A DNA stretch of 64,000 bases from CAIVAT01 sp964525995. Its GTDB lineage: Bacteria > Bacteroidota > Bacteroidia > Bacteroidales > FEN-979. Shown here piece by piece: positions 17,733-25,908 of the stretch; the first letter of the stretch is position 1; every line of letters begins with the position of its first letter. The stretch covers positions 253,314 through 317,313 of the forward strand of contig CAZGIM010000001.1 in the NCBI GenBank assembly GCA_964525995.1, in the 5' to 3' direction. The notes beneath the pieces were generated by a model. That model saw only the letters and a list, made by a program, of their open reading frames with translations. It had not been told where the DNA came from and ran no database searches. A program made the translations under genes and the position numbers.

Positions 17733-18653
17733 ATGCTTTCCAAGAGCCAGATACAGTTCATCACTTCACTCCATCACAAGAAATACAGGGAGGAGAACGG
17801 TTGTTTCATTGCTGAGGGGACCAAAATTGTCATGGAACTGATGGCAAGCGATTTCCAGGTCAGGAGGATCTATGCCAGCGCCGAATGGATTGTTTCGCAT
17901 ATGAAGGAGGCTTGCACAAAAGAAATTCCGGTGTTCGAAACCCTTCCGCATGAAATGGCAAAGATCTCTGCGCTATCAACCCCAGGCCCTGTGCTTGCCG
18001 TCGTCGCTATTCCATCTACTACCAATCTTCCGTCCTCCCAATCTCCCGTTCCCCAGTTCCCTCGTTCCCCTGTTTCCCATGATTTCTGGTCTTCCAGGTG
18101 GCTCATCCTTGCACTCGACGATATCCGCGATCCGGGTAACCTTGGAACCATAATCCGGATTGCCGACTGGTTCGGGATTGACACAATCCTGTGCTCGATG
18201 AATTGTGTTGATGAGTTTAATCCCAAGGTGGTGCAGGCAACCATGGGATCGATTGCCAGGGTGCGCGTGATCCGGTGCGATCTTGAAAAGGTACTTGCAA
18301 CGATCTCAGACCAGAATAAAGTTAATTTATCATCACATCACTTTGCACCGGATTCGGATTCTGCCGTCCCGGTTATCCCTGTTTACGGAGCATGTTTGGA
18401 CGGCGAAAATATCTATTCATCCCAAAATATTCAAGGAAATGGTATCATTCTGATAGGAAATGAATCGCATGGTATTTCGGAGAATTTGCTTCCTTTGATT
18501 ACCCAAAAAATTACCATCCCGGCCTTTCATTCCGATGTCGGGGAAAGAGCCGAATCATTGAATGCATCCGTTGCTACTGCAATTATTCTGGCAGAATTTT
18601 TTCGTCGGTTTGGTTTTCATCCGGGCGAAAAAAAACCTTGTAATCCTTTATAA
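17733..18653 (+). CDS. TrmH/SpoU family RNA 2'-O-methyltransferase
   Basis: This 306-residue SPOUT enzyme should 2'-O-methylate a ribose in rRNA or tRNA. The N-terminal substrate-binding domain (about 1-90) has HHKKYREENGCFIAEGTKIV. The SPOUT domain carries motif 1 (DDIRDPGNLGTIIRIADWFG), motif 2 (ILIGNESHGIS) and motif 3 (ERAESLNASVATAIIL), so the trefoil knot is intact. Oddly, about 25 residues rich in Ser, Pro and Gln separate the two domains where relatives are compact. The DNA behind them is an 8-bp degenerate tandem repeat (18032-18079). The stop overlaps a possible start of the next gene (TAATG). Confidence 0.88.
   Translation: MLSKSQIQFITSLHHKKYREENGCFIAEGTKIVMELMASDFQVRRIYASAEWIVSHMKEACTKEIPVFETLPHEMAKISALSTPGPVLAVVAIPSTTNLPSSQSPVPQFPRSPVSHDFWSSRWLILALDDIRDPGNLGTIIRIADWFGIDTILCSMNCVDEFNPKVVQATMGSIARVRVIRCDLEKVLATISDQNKVNLSSHHFAPDSDSAVPVIPVYGACLDGENIYSSQNIQGNGIILIGNESHGISENLLPLITQKITIPAFHSDVGERAESLNASVATAIILAEFFRRFGFHPGEKKPCNPL
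18032..18079 (+). repeat. degenerate 8-bp tandem repeat inside the methyltransferase gene
   Basis: Six phased 8-bp units are visible; the last four are GTTCCCCA, GTTCCCTC, GTTCCCCT and GTTTCCCA (18048-18079). The total of 48 bases keeps the frame and encodes 16 Ser/Pro/Gln-rich residues in the interdomain linker. Confidence 0.7.
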
Positions 18654-18682
18654 TGCCAAACGTTTTTTTAAGTTCTACCATC

Positions 18683-19993
18683 ATGCTCAACCGAATCCAT
18701 CAAAAGGAGATTTCATTTTTATTTGCGATATCCTTTTTTATCATACCCAATATAATTTCTGCCCAGGGACCTGATCTTGATTCGGAATTCCCCAACATCA
18801 ATAAAGCCTATGTGAACGCCATCCGGTCAATCCAGGTTTACCAGTCCGACAGCATCCTGAATTATCCCGTGATTTCGATAAACAGCAACGAGAAGTTGAA
18901 CATATCGTTCGATGACCTTTCGCCTGATCTCAGGAGAATTCAGTTTACGATTCGCCATTGCAGCTTTGACTGGAATACCTCCACTGACCTGGTTGTGTCG
19001 GATTATATCGACGGGTTCCGGGAACAGAATATCGATCAATATTTATACTCCTATAATACCACTATTCCCTATATTCACTATTTTGCTACCTTCCCGACAG
19101 ATAACCTGAGATTAAAAATTTCGGGCAATTACCTTTTAATTGTGTATGAGGAGGATACCAGGCAGATTTTATTTACACAACGATTCATGGTTAATGAGTC
19201 CTCTTCACTCACAGCAGATGTAAGAATAGGTCAGGGATTGAGGATGGAAGATCGACAGACCCATCAGCAGATCGATATAATGGTCAGACTGAACGGATTC
19301 AGAATAGATGATATCTCGCGCGAAGTAAGACTGTGTATCCGCCAAAACGGTCGCTGGGATAATTGTATGTATGTCATGAAACCTAGAATTACCCGTCCGG
19401 GGGAACTCGATTACCGGTATGATGAGGCTATATCCTTTGCCGGCTGGAACCAATACCGGTCGTTCGATACAAAGAGTCTGCTCTATCAATCGGAACGGAT
19501 CCGCAAAATCACCTACGATACAGCTTATAATGTTTACCTTCTTGACGATCAGCCGCGCACCTATAAGAACTACACCCGTGAATATGACCTGAACGGAAGG
19601 TACTATATTAAAAACGAGGAGCATGCACAAAATAATGAAACGGAGGCAGATTATGCCTTTGTTAATTTTTTTCTTCCCTATCCCGTCCAGATCGCTTCGG
19701 GTGACTTTTACATCATCGGCGACCTGACGGCATGGCAAAGCGCTGATTTTAGCCGGATGTTATATAATCCGGCCCGAAGGGGATACGAGCTGACCGTGCT
19801 GTTGAAACAGGGATATTACAACTACCTGTATGATTACCGATCAAAAGATGGCATTTCTGCAGATGAGACCATGATCGAAGGCAGTCACTGGGAGACCGAG
19901 AATGAATACGAGGTAATGGTCTATTACAAGCCGACCGGCGGGAATTATGACAGGTTGATTTATTTGAATCATGTCAAATCCACCGGAATGTAA
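18683..19993 (+). CDS. type IX secretion system Plug protein (DUF5103 family)
   Basis: The 436-residue periplasmic protein starts with a signal peptide (MLNRIHQKEISFLFAISFF onward, ending ISAQG). It matches the DUF5103/T9SS plug family: an N-terminal beta domain with SIQVYQSDSILNYPVI, then FDWNTSTDLVVSDYIDGFREQNI and RFMVNES, and a C-terminal domain with GDFYIIGDLTAW. Plug occludes the periplasmic opening of the SprA/Sov translocon, so the gene adds to the T9SS set in this window. An in-frame ATG at 18653 overlapping the upstream stop would add ten residues; I chose 18683 because it gives a normal signal peptide. Confidence 0.82.
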   Translation: MLNRIHQKEISFLFAISFFIIPNIISAQGPDLDSEFPNINKAYVNAIRSIQVYQSDSILNYPVISINSNEKLNISFDDLSPDLRRIQFTIRHCSFDWNTSTDLVVSDYIDGFREQNIDQYLYSYNTTIPYIHYFATFPTDNLRLKISGNYLLIVYEEDTRQILFTQRFMVNESSSLTADVRIGQGLRMEDRQTHQQIDIMVRLNGFRIDDISREVRLCIRQNGRWDNCMYVMKPRITRPGELDYRYDEAISFAGWNQYRSFDTKSLLYQSERIRKITYDTAYNVYLLDDQPRTYKNYTREYDLNGRYYIKNEEHAQNNETEADYAFVNFFLPYPVQIASGDFYIIGDLTAWQSADFSRMLYNPARRGYELTVLLKQGYYNYLYDYRSKDGISADETMIEGSHWETENEYEVMVYYKPTGGNYDRLIYLNHVKSTGM

Positions 19994-20056
19994 ACCGCCG
20001 GTATTCAGATAATGATCCTTCATCGCAGGTTAAGAGTTTGAATGTCCCGGATTTTT

Positions 20057-20096
20057 GTATCAGTTACTAACAAAACTGATACAGTTACTAACTTTG
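20057..20096. promoter_or_regulatory. inverted and direct repeat before the 29-residue-repeat gene
   Basis: GTATCAGT (20057-20064) and ACTGATAC (20075-20082) form an 8-bp inverted repeat. CAGTTACTAAC occurs twice (20061-20071 and 20082-20092), and the second copy overlaps a TAACTTTG -7-like box (20089-20096). This could be an operator, but no matching TTG lies at the right distance. A second box, TACCTTTG (20132-20139), is closer to the gene. Confidence 0.35.
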
Positions 20097-20176
20097 TAAT
20101 CTAGTTTATTTACTTTACATAGAAAAAGGTTTACCTTTGAACATATGTTTTATCTTTCTTTTGATATATTTTTTAT

Positions 20177-21697
20177 ATGAGACAGATTTACAACTTTTCC
20201 CTGGTTGCCTTCATTTTGGTACTTTTCCATATTCCGGTCACAGCCGGAGTATTTGACCCTTCCCGGGTTGATTCAAGAAATATCGATCCATTGGCGGATG
20301 GTAAAAAATCGATCTGGATGGATCTTATGTTCAGCAAGACATCTCCGGTGAATCCATTTCAGTTGAGGTTTGCAATTACGGATAATCCATCAAAAAAAGT
20401 GTTTCTCCCCGATACCATTATTGTTTATTCGACACAAGCCCTGAATCTCAGACATATCTTCACGTATGATGCACAAGGTAACCAGGTTTCTCTGGTAGTT
20501 CAGGAATACAAAAATCTGACCTGGGCCAACGTCTCTTTGGAAACCAGCATTTACAGCGTGTCGGGTAATAAATTAACCACCCTGTGGAAGTTGTGGGTTA
20601 GCGATACCTGGATGAATTATAAAATGGAGACCTCCACTTACGGTCAGAATAACAAGCGAACCTCCTCCTTATTTGAGATGTGGATGAATGGAGTCTGGGT
20701 TAATCTTGAGAGGGAGACTCTTGCCTATGATGGATTTGGGCAACAGGTTGCCTATTTTCAGGAGACATGGAACAGCGGGGCCTGGGTCAACAATCTGCAT
20801 GAAACCTATACTTATGATCAAAACGGGAATTTAATCAGAGCGTTAATTGAGAAGTGGATCAGCGGGGAATGGGTGAACGATCGTCAGTTTACTTACATTT
20901 TTGATTCCTTTGGTGAACTCGCTATGGCTACTCTTCAGAACTGGATTAGCGGTAACTGGGTCAATCAAAGCAGGAAAAACTATACTTATATTCAAACGCA
21001 TCTCCTGGGATCTTGTATTACTGAACTTTGGAACGCGGGCGCCTGGCTGAACAGTGAACGGCAAAGCTATGAATATGACGATTTGGGGCACCTTTCGTCG
21101 ATGACAGGTGAAACCTGGCTGAATTCCCAATGGGTAAATGATGAACGAGAGGAATATACCTACGATGCATCCGGTAATGTCCAGTCATTTTTATATTTGG
21201 TATGGGCCAGCGAGGTATGGTCGAACTTCTCCCTCACTACTTATGCTTATGACAATGAGGGAAATGAAACTACGGCCATTTTTTACACCTGGGATGGTCA
21301 AACGTGGTCGCTGTCAAGCGACGGTCTGATCGCGCTGTATTACAATTCGGGAATGGATATGAAATATTATACCGGCTACAGGGTGGAAGCAGGTTATACA
21401 TCCAAATCAACCGGTACTTCCGACCAGCCTTCCGGTAATATCACCCGGTTATCATGTTATCCCAATCCGGCCGGAGATCTTTGTACCTTAAGTTTGGAGC
21501 TTAAACAGACCCTGTTTGCAGAAATCGGCGTTATTGACGCTGAAGGACGGGCAATAGAATCAGTATATCGCGGTGAACTTGAAAGCGGAACGCACAATTT
21601 TCATCTTTCAACCGGGGTTTATCCCATGGGATTGTACCGGATTTTTGTAAAATCGAACGGAGCAACTCAATCGATTTCAATGGTAAAAGTTTATTAG
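20177..21697 (+). CDS. secreted 29-residue-repeat protein with T9SS type A sorting tail
   Basis: The 506-residue protein has a signal peptide (ending PVTAG) and about nine tandem units of exactly 29 residues from roughly residue 110 to 370. Each unit has the pattern xxWxxGxWVN, then about ten residues, then YxYDxxGN. The pattern recalls YD/RHS-type repeats but is richer in Trp. The last 80 residues (CYPNPAGD, then GLYRIFVKS and a final KVY) are a T9SS type A sorting domain. It is therefore probably exported by the T9SS genes nearby and anchored or released at the surface. Its function is unknown; binding of a polymer or another cell is a guess. Confidence 0.8.
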   Translation: MRQIYNFSLVAFILVLFHIPVTAGVFDPSRVDSRNIDPLADGKKSIWMDLMFSKTSPVNPFQLRFAITDNPSKKVFLPDTIIVYSTQALNLRHIFTYDAQGNQVSLVVQEYKNLTWANVSLETSIYSVSGNKLTTLWKLWVSDTWMNYKMETSTYGQNNKRTSSLFEMWMNGVWVNLERETLAYDGFGQQVAYFQETWNSGAWVNNLHETYTYDQNGNLIRALIEKWISGEWVNDRQFTYIFDSFGELAMATLQNWISGNWVNQSRKNYTYIQTHLLGSCITELWNAGAWLNSERQSYEYDDLGHLSSMTGETWLNSQWVNDEREEYTYDASGNVQSFLYLVWASEVWSNFSLTTYAYDNEGNETTAIFYTWDGQTWSLSSDGLIALYYNSGMDMKYYTGYRVEAGYTSKSTGTSDQPSGNITRLSCYPNPAGDLCTLSLELKQTLFAEIGVIDAEGRAIESVYRGELESGTHNFHLSTGVYPMGLYRIFVKSNGATQSISMVKVY

Positions 21698-21770
21698 AAG
21701 GAACAAAGCTTGAAAAAAGTCACGAAAACAAGAAAATAATGAACACTTACTAATAATCCGGCCACTTTGA

Positions 21771-21802
21771 TTGACATTCTTCTTTATTTTATTGTATATT
21801 TG
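21771..21802 (+). promoter_or_regulatory. promoter of the six-repeat secreted protein
   Basis: TTG (21771-21773), 21 bases, then TATATTTG (21795-21802). The leader to the ATG at 21846 is about 40 bases. Confidence 0.7.
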
Positions 21803-21845
21803 TACAGTGAAATAATCGTTTAAATCAATTCAAAACATCTCATAT

Positions 21846-24020
21846 ATGAAAAAGTTATACCACCAGCTATTTACCATTATTTCAGTTGTGTGCTTTGGAT
21901 TAACCGGGTTATTCTCTTTCGGTCAAAGCATTGATCCAAAGGTCACGGTGATCCAACCCAGCGAAGCGGGAATATCCTGGGTGAAAGGAACATATCACTT
22001 AATATCATGGGAGGATAATTTTGTCAAACCCGTCGATATTTATCTTATTGATGATAATCTGGGAACAGCCTCCAGGACAGTCAGTCTCATTAAAAAGAAT
22101 GTAAGTGGATCGACCTACAACTGGAATACGAATACTCCAGGAGTAGTTGCCGGCTGGGATAAATATATGATCCGGGTACAAAGTAATGTGGATACAACTT
22201 ATTTTGATGAAAGTGACCAGTATTTTTCTATTGTCACTGCATTACCCGGAACCTATAAACTCTATCAACCTAACGTACCGGGAATTGACTGGGTACGAGG
22301 CAACACCTACCTGATTTCGTGGGAAGCAGGTGCAAATGAAAAGGTAAAAATCGAGCTTCTGGACAATGGCACTGTTACAACTACAACTACTGGGTTGCCT
22401 TCCGGTTTTGTAAGTGGTACCACCCGTTCGTGGCATATACCTTCTAACTTCCCTACCGGAGCGAACTACCGGATCAGAATAACCGGAGAGTTTACTGGCG
22501 GTGTAGCAGAGAGTGAGAATCCATTTTCTATTATTGCCACACCGGGAGGTGCGATTAACGTGATCCAACCCAGCGATGCTAACATTGAATGGAAGAAGGG
22601 AACCACCCATTTAATCTCTTGGGAGGACGAAATCCCGGAAAAAGTGAATATCGATTTAGTGGACGGAACAACATCACCTACCACAAGTGAAAGGTTACAA
22701 TCAAATGTAAGTGGCTCTACCTGGTCATGGCATATTACTCAGGATGTTGGTTCAAATTACAAAATCAGAATATCAAGCACCTTAGACCCGACGAATTCTA
22801 ATATGAGCGATAACGATTTTGCAATTGTAGACCTTCTAACCGGACATTTCAATGAAATTTACCAGCCTACCGGCACTGATGTCTGGTTAAAGGGCACCAA
22901 TCATCTGATTTCCTGGGAAGATGAGCTTGATGAGACTGTGGATATTTATTTATTAAATTTTTGGGATCCAGGATCAGGACCTGGAACCGCAACAGTTACT
23001 ACAATCCCTCATGACACAATTCCTTTAAGATCTAATGTCTCAGGATCGACTTGGTCATGGAACAATGTCGGCCCGCTTAGCGATTACTTAAAAATTGAGA
23101 TTAGGAGTCATTCCAATCCTTCAGTTACCCCAATTAGGAGCGAGGGCTATTTCAAAATTGTGAATACCCTGGGCGGAACGTTTAACCAGTTCTTCCAGCC
23201 TTTAGGAGGTGAACAGTGGCTTAGAAACACCACCTACCTGATTTCCTGGGAGGACGACATATTGGAGGGCGTGGATATACTGCTTTCCGATAAAACAGAT
23301 GGAGGCACTTATACTCTTTTGGCATCAGATGTTCATGGTTCAACCTATCTTTTCAGTACGGGTAATCGAGACTATGGTACATATAATTTTAAATTAAGAA
23401 GTACTCTCAATCATTCGAATGAATTTGTTAGTCCGGACTTTGAACTTGTACAGAGTTTAGGCGGCGGAATTACTGCGATCAATCAGCCAAACGAAGCGGG
23501 ATTGGTTTGGGTGCAGGGTACCAGCAACCTTATATCCTGGGATGACGATCTTACCGAACCTGTTAAGATAACCTTGCATTATTATGGTACTGATCCGGGA
23601 ACAGAAACGCCAACATCAACAAATACTATAACTACTTCCGTTTCAGGTACAACCTATAACTGGAATATTCCAGGAACCCAGGCAGCGGGATATTACCGGG
23701 TGGAGATCACAAGCACCCTTGACGGAGGAATTACGAAATTAGCCGAGAATAAATTCAGGATTATGCTCTTGATCGATGCCCAGGTCTTTCCCAACCCTTG
23801 TACTGAAAACGTGAATATAGAGATCGATAACTGTGCATCCCAAATATTCAACATCGAGCTATTTGACCGGTTTGGTACCCGGGTAATCAAACGCAGTCTG
23901 AATACCTCCAATTCCGACCAGATTTCCATTCCGGTCAGCGATTTGCCAAATGGGGTCTATTTCCTCAATATGACAGCCGGCGATACCAGGATCTCCAAAA
24001 AGGTAATCGTTCAGCACTAA
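21846..24020 (+). CDS. secreted protein with six Kre9/KNH-like repeats and T9SS type A tail
   Basis: The 724-residue protein has a signal peptide (to about residue 26) and six repeats of about 95-105 residues. Each repeat opens with QP, then W(V/L)KGT, then LISWEDD, the pattern of Ser/Thr-rich GPI-anchored/Kre9-KNH-like Ig domains. Repeats begin near residues 36, 134, 234, 334, 436 and 539. The C-terminal 80 residues (VFPNPCTENVNIEI to ISKKVIVQH) are a T9SS type A sorting domain. It has its own promoter and a terminator directly after it, so it is a single-gene unit. It is probably a surface adhesin or carbohydrate-binding protein; the role is inferred from architecture only. Confidence 0.82.
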   Translation: MKKLYHQLFTIISVVCFGLTGLFSFGQSIDPKVTVIQPSEAGISWVKGTYHLISWEDNFVKPVDIYLIDDNLGTASRTVSLIKKNVSGSTYNWNTNTPGVVAGWDKYMIRVQSNVDTTYFDESDQYFSIVTALPGTYKLYQPNVPGIDWVRGNTYLISWEAGANEKVKIELLDNGTVTTTTTGLPSGFVSGTTRSWHIPSNFPTGANYRIRITGEFTGGVAESENPFSIIATPGGAINVIQPSDANIEWKKGTTHLISWEDEIPEKVNIDLVDGTTSPTTSERLQSNVSGSTWSWHITQDVGSNYKIRISSTLDPTNSNMSDNDFAIVDLLTGHFNEIYQPTGTDVWLKGTNHLISWEDELDETVDIYLLNFWDPGSGPGTATVTTIPHDTIPLRSNVSGSTWSWNNVGPLSDYLKIEIRSHSNPSVTPIRSEGYFKIVNTLGGTFNQFFQPLGGEQWLRNTTYLISWEDDILEGVDILLSDKTDGGTYTLLASDVHGSTYLFSTGNRDYGTYNFKLRSTLNHSNEFVSPDFELVQSLGGGITAINQPNEAGLVWVQGTSNLISWDDDLTEPVKITLHYYGTDPGTETPTSTNTITTSVSGTTYNWNIPGTQAAGYYRVEITSTLDGGITKLAENKFRIMLLIDAQVFPNPCTENVNIEIDNCASQIFNIELFDRFGTRVIKRSLNTSNSDQISIPVSDLPNGVYFLNMTAGDTRISKKVIVQH

Positions 24021-24046
24021 AAAATGCTTAAATATTAATGATCCGG

Positions 24047-24084
24047 TACACCCTCGCTATAAATAGGCGGGGGTGTATTGTTTT
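24047..24084 (+). terminator. terminator after the six-repeat protein
   Basis: The stem TACACCC (24047-24053) pairs with GGGTGTA (24071-24077), with further pairing inside, and is followed by TTGTTTT. Confidence 0.7.
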
Positions 24085-24181
24085 CCGCTATTTAGAAATG
24101 AGATGAACGTGCAGAGATAAACCTTTAACAAACAGGGCCATGTACCGTTATTCCTCTTTTTATTGCCATTTCATTCTCCGG

Positions 24182-25771
24182 ATGATATCCGGGTTTCGGA
24201 GAATTGGGTTATTCGCGATAATCCTTACTATCGCCATATCGTGCAATAAATCGGATAATCCGACCGAGGTTCCGAACGTCAGTACCAAGAATCCGGGAAT
24301 AGTTACCGAATCAACCGCCGAAGTGGGAGGTTTTGTGACTTCCGACGGGGGAGGCACGGTAACTGAAAAGGGAGTGTGTTATGCCTTCCACCCGAATCCT
24401 ACCATCCTGGATATGACCGTGAGCGTGGGTTATGGAACCGGGAACTTTCAACATACGCTTACGGGTTTGTATCCCGATACTACCTATTATCTCAGGGCGT
24501 ACGCCCTGAATGAAATCGGAATAGGGTACGGTAATCAAATTACCTTTATGACAAAACAATCTTCGGGTTTGCCTTCCGTATCAACCGATGCGATAAGCGC
24601 GATTACTCCCTCTTCGGCAATTTGCGGAGGCGATATCACTAAAAGCGGATCCACAGCAGTCACGGCACGTGGCGTATGCTGGTCAAAACTCCAGAATCCG
24701 ACCCTTTCCGATTCACATACCTCCGATGGCACAGGAACCGGTTCATTTGTAAGTTCCATTGCCGGATTAGATTCGAACACAGTGTATTATGTACGTGCTT
24801 ACGCCACCAACAGCCTGGGTACCGCCTATGGCGCTCAGGTGAGTTTTATCACCAACGGCTCCGGCGGAACCATTCCCACGGTCACCACATCAGGCGTGAC
24901 GGGTATCACTGAAATTTCAGCCATATCGGGAGGTACGGTAATTTCGCAGGGCAGCTCTGCCGTTACCCAGCGCGGGGTTTGCTGGAGCCTTTCCAAATTC
25001 CCTTCCATCTCCGATGATATTACCACCGATGGTTCCGGATTAGGATCATTTACAAGCCAAATCACTGGCTTGTCTTCCAATACAAGGTATTATGTAAGGG
25101 CCTATGCTATCAATGAATCCGGAACCAGTTACGGCGATACCGTGAGCTTTAACACAACCAATACCGGTCCGCAGGTCTGTCCGCCCACCGTATCCTATGG
25201 CGGAAAGACCTATAATACCATCGAGATTAACGGGAAATGCTGGTTTAAAGAGAATCTGAATATTGGTCAGCGCATCGACGGAGAACTCAGCCAGAGTCCA
25301 GGGAATAGCGTGGTAGAGAAATACTGTTATGATAACCTTGAAATCAATTGTGAGATTTACGGAGGGTTGTATCAGTGGGATGAACTCATGCAAGGCTCCA
25401 TAAATCCCGGAGATCGGGGATTATGTCCGGAGGGGTGGCATGTTCCCACCGACCAGGAATGGATTGAAATGGCTGATTTTTTAGGCGGGGACTCAATCGC
25501 GGGCGGTGCATTGAAAAAGACGGGAATAACTTTCTGGAAATCTCCTAATACAGGGGCAACGAATTCCAGCGGGTTTACCGCTCTACCCGGAGGATCCATC
25601 GGCACCAATCATAAATTCTCCAACCTTACATTTTCGGCCCTGATCTGGACCTCAACCCAGAGTGAAGCGACAACTGCCTGGCACCGGTCGCTTTATTACA
25701 GTTCCGTGCAGTTAGGGCGATACAGCAGCCAAAAGATTGTCGGATATTCGGCACGATGTCTGAAAAACTGA
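24182..25771 (+). CDS. FISUMP-domain lipoprotein with three FN3-like repeats
   Basis: This 529-residue protein starts with MISGFRRIGLF and a lipobox IAISC near residue 21, so it should be a lipoprotein. Three repeats of about 90-100 residues follow, each with GGxVTxxGxxxVTxxGVCW, then GTGxFxxxxxGLxxxTxYYxRAYAxN, a fibronectin-type-III-like unit. The C-terminal 185 residues from KTYNTIEINGKCWFKENL through GLCPEGWHVPTDQEW to YSARCLKN are the Fibrobacter succinogenes major paralogous (FISUMP) domain, common in Bacteroidota surface lipoproteins. An upstream ATG at 24140 would put 14 extra residues before the signal sequence. Its function is unknown. Confidence 0.85.
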   Translation: MISGFRRIGLFAIILTIAISCNKSDNPTEVPNVSTKNPGIVTESTAEVGGFVTSDGGGTVTEKGVCYAFHPNPTILDMTVSVGYGTGNFQHTLTGLYPDTTYYLRAYALNEIGIGYGNQITFMTKQSSGLPSVSTDAISAITPSSAICGGDITKSGSTAVTARGVCWSKLQNPTLSDSHTSDGTGTGSFVSSIAGLDSNTVYYVRAYATNSLGTAYGAQVSFITNGSGGTIPTVTTSGVTGITEISAISGGTVISQGSSAVTQRGVCWSLSKFPSISDDITTDGSGLGSFTSQITGLSSNTRYYVRAYAINESGTSYGDTVSFNTTNTGPQVCPPTVSYGGKTYNTIEINGKCWFKENLNIGQRIDGELSQSPGNSVVEKYCYDNLEINCEIYGGLYQWDELMQGSINPGDRGLCPEGWHVPTDQEWIEMADFLGGDSIAGGALKKTGITFWKSPNTGATNSSGFTALPGGSIGTNHKFSNLTFSALIWTSTQSEATTAWHRSLYYSSVQLGRYSSQKIVGYSARCLKN

Positions 25772-25908
25772 AACGACAACGCAGATAACTTTCATCGGCC
25801 GGCGACACCAAAAGGGGGGGATGGCGCCTTGAGGATATCATCTCAACAGGTGGGATCATAAATATCTGAGATTGCTCCAGATCGGGATAGGGCACTTTTT
25901 AATCGTTC

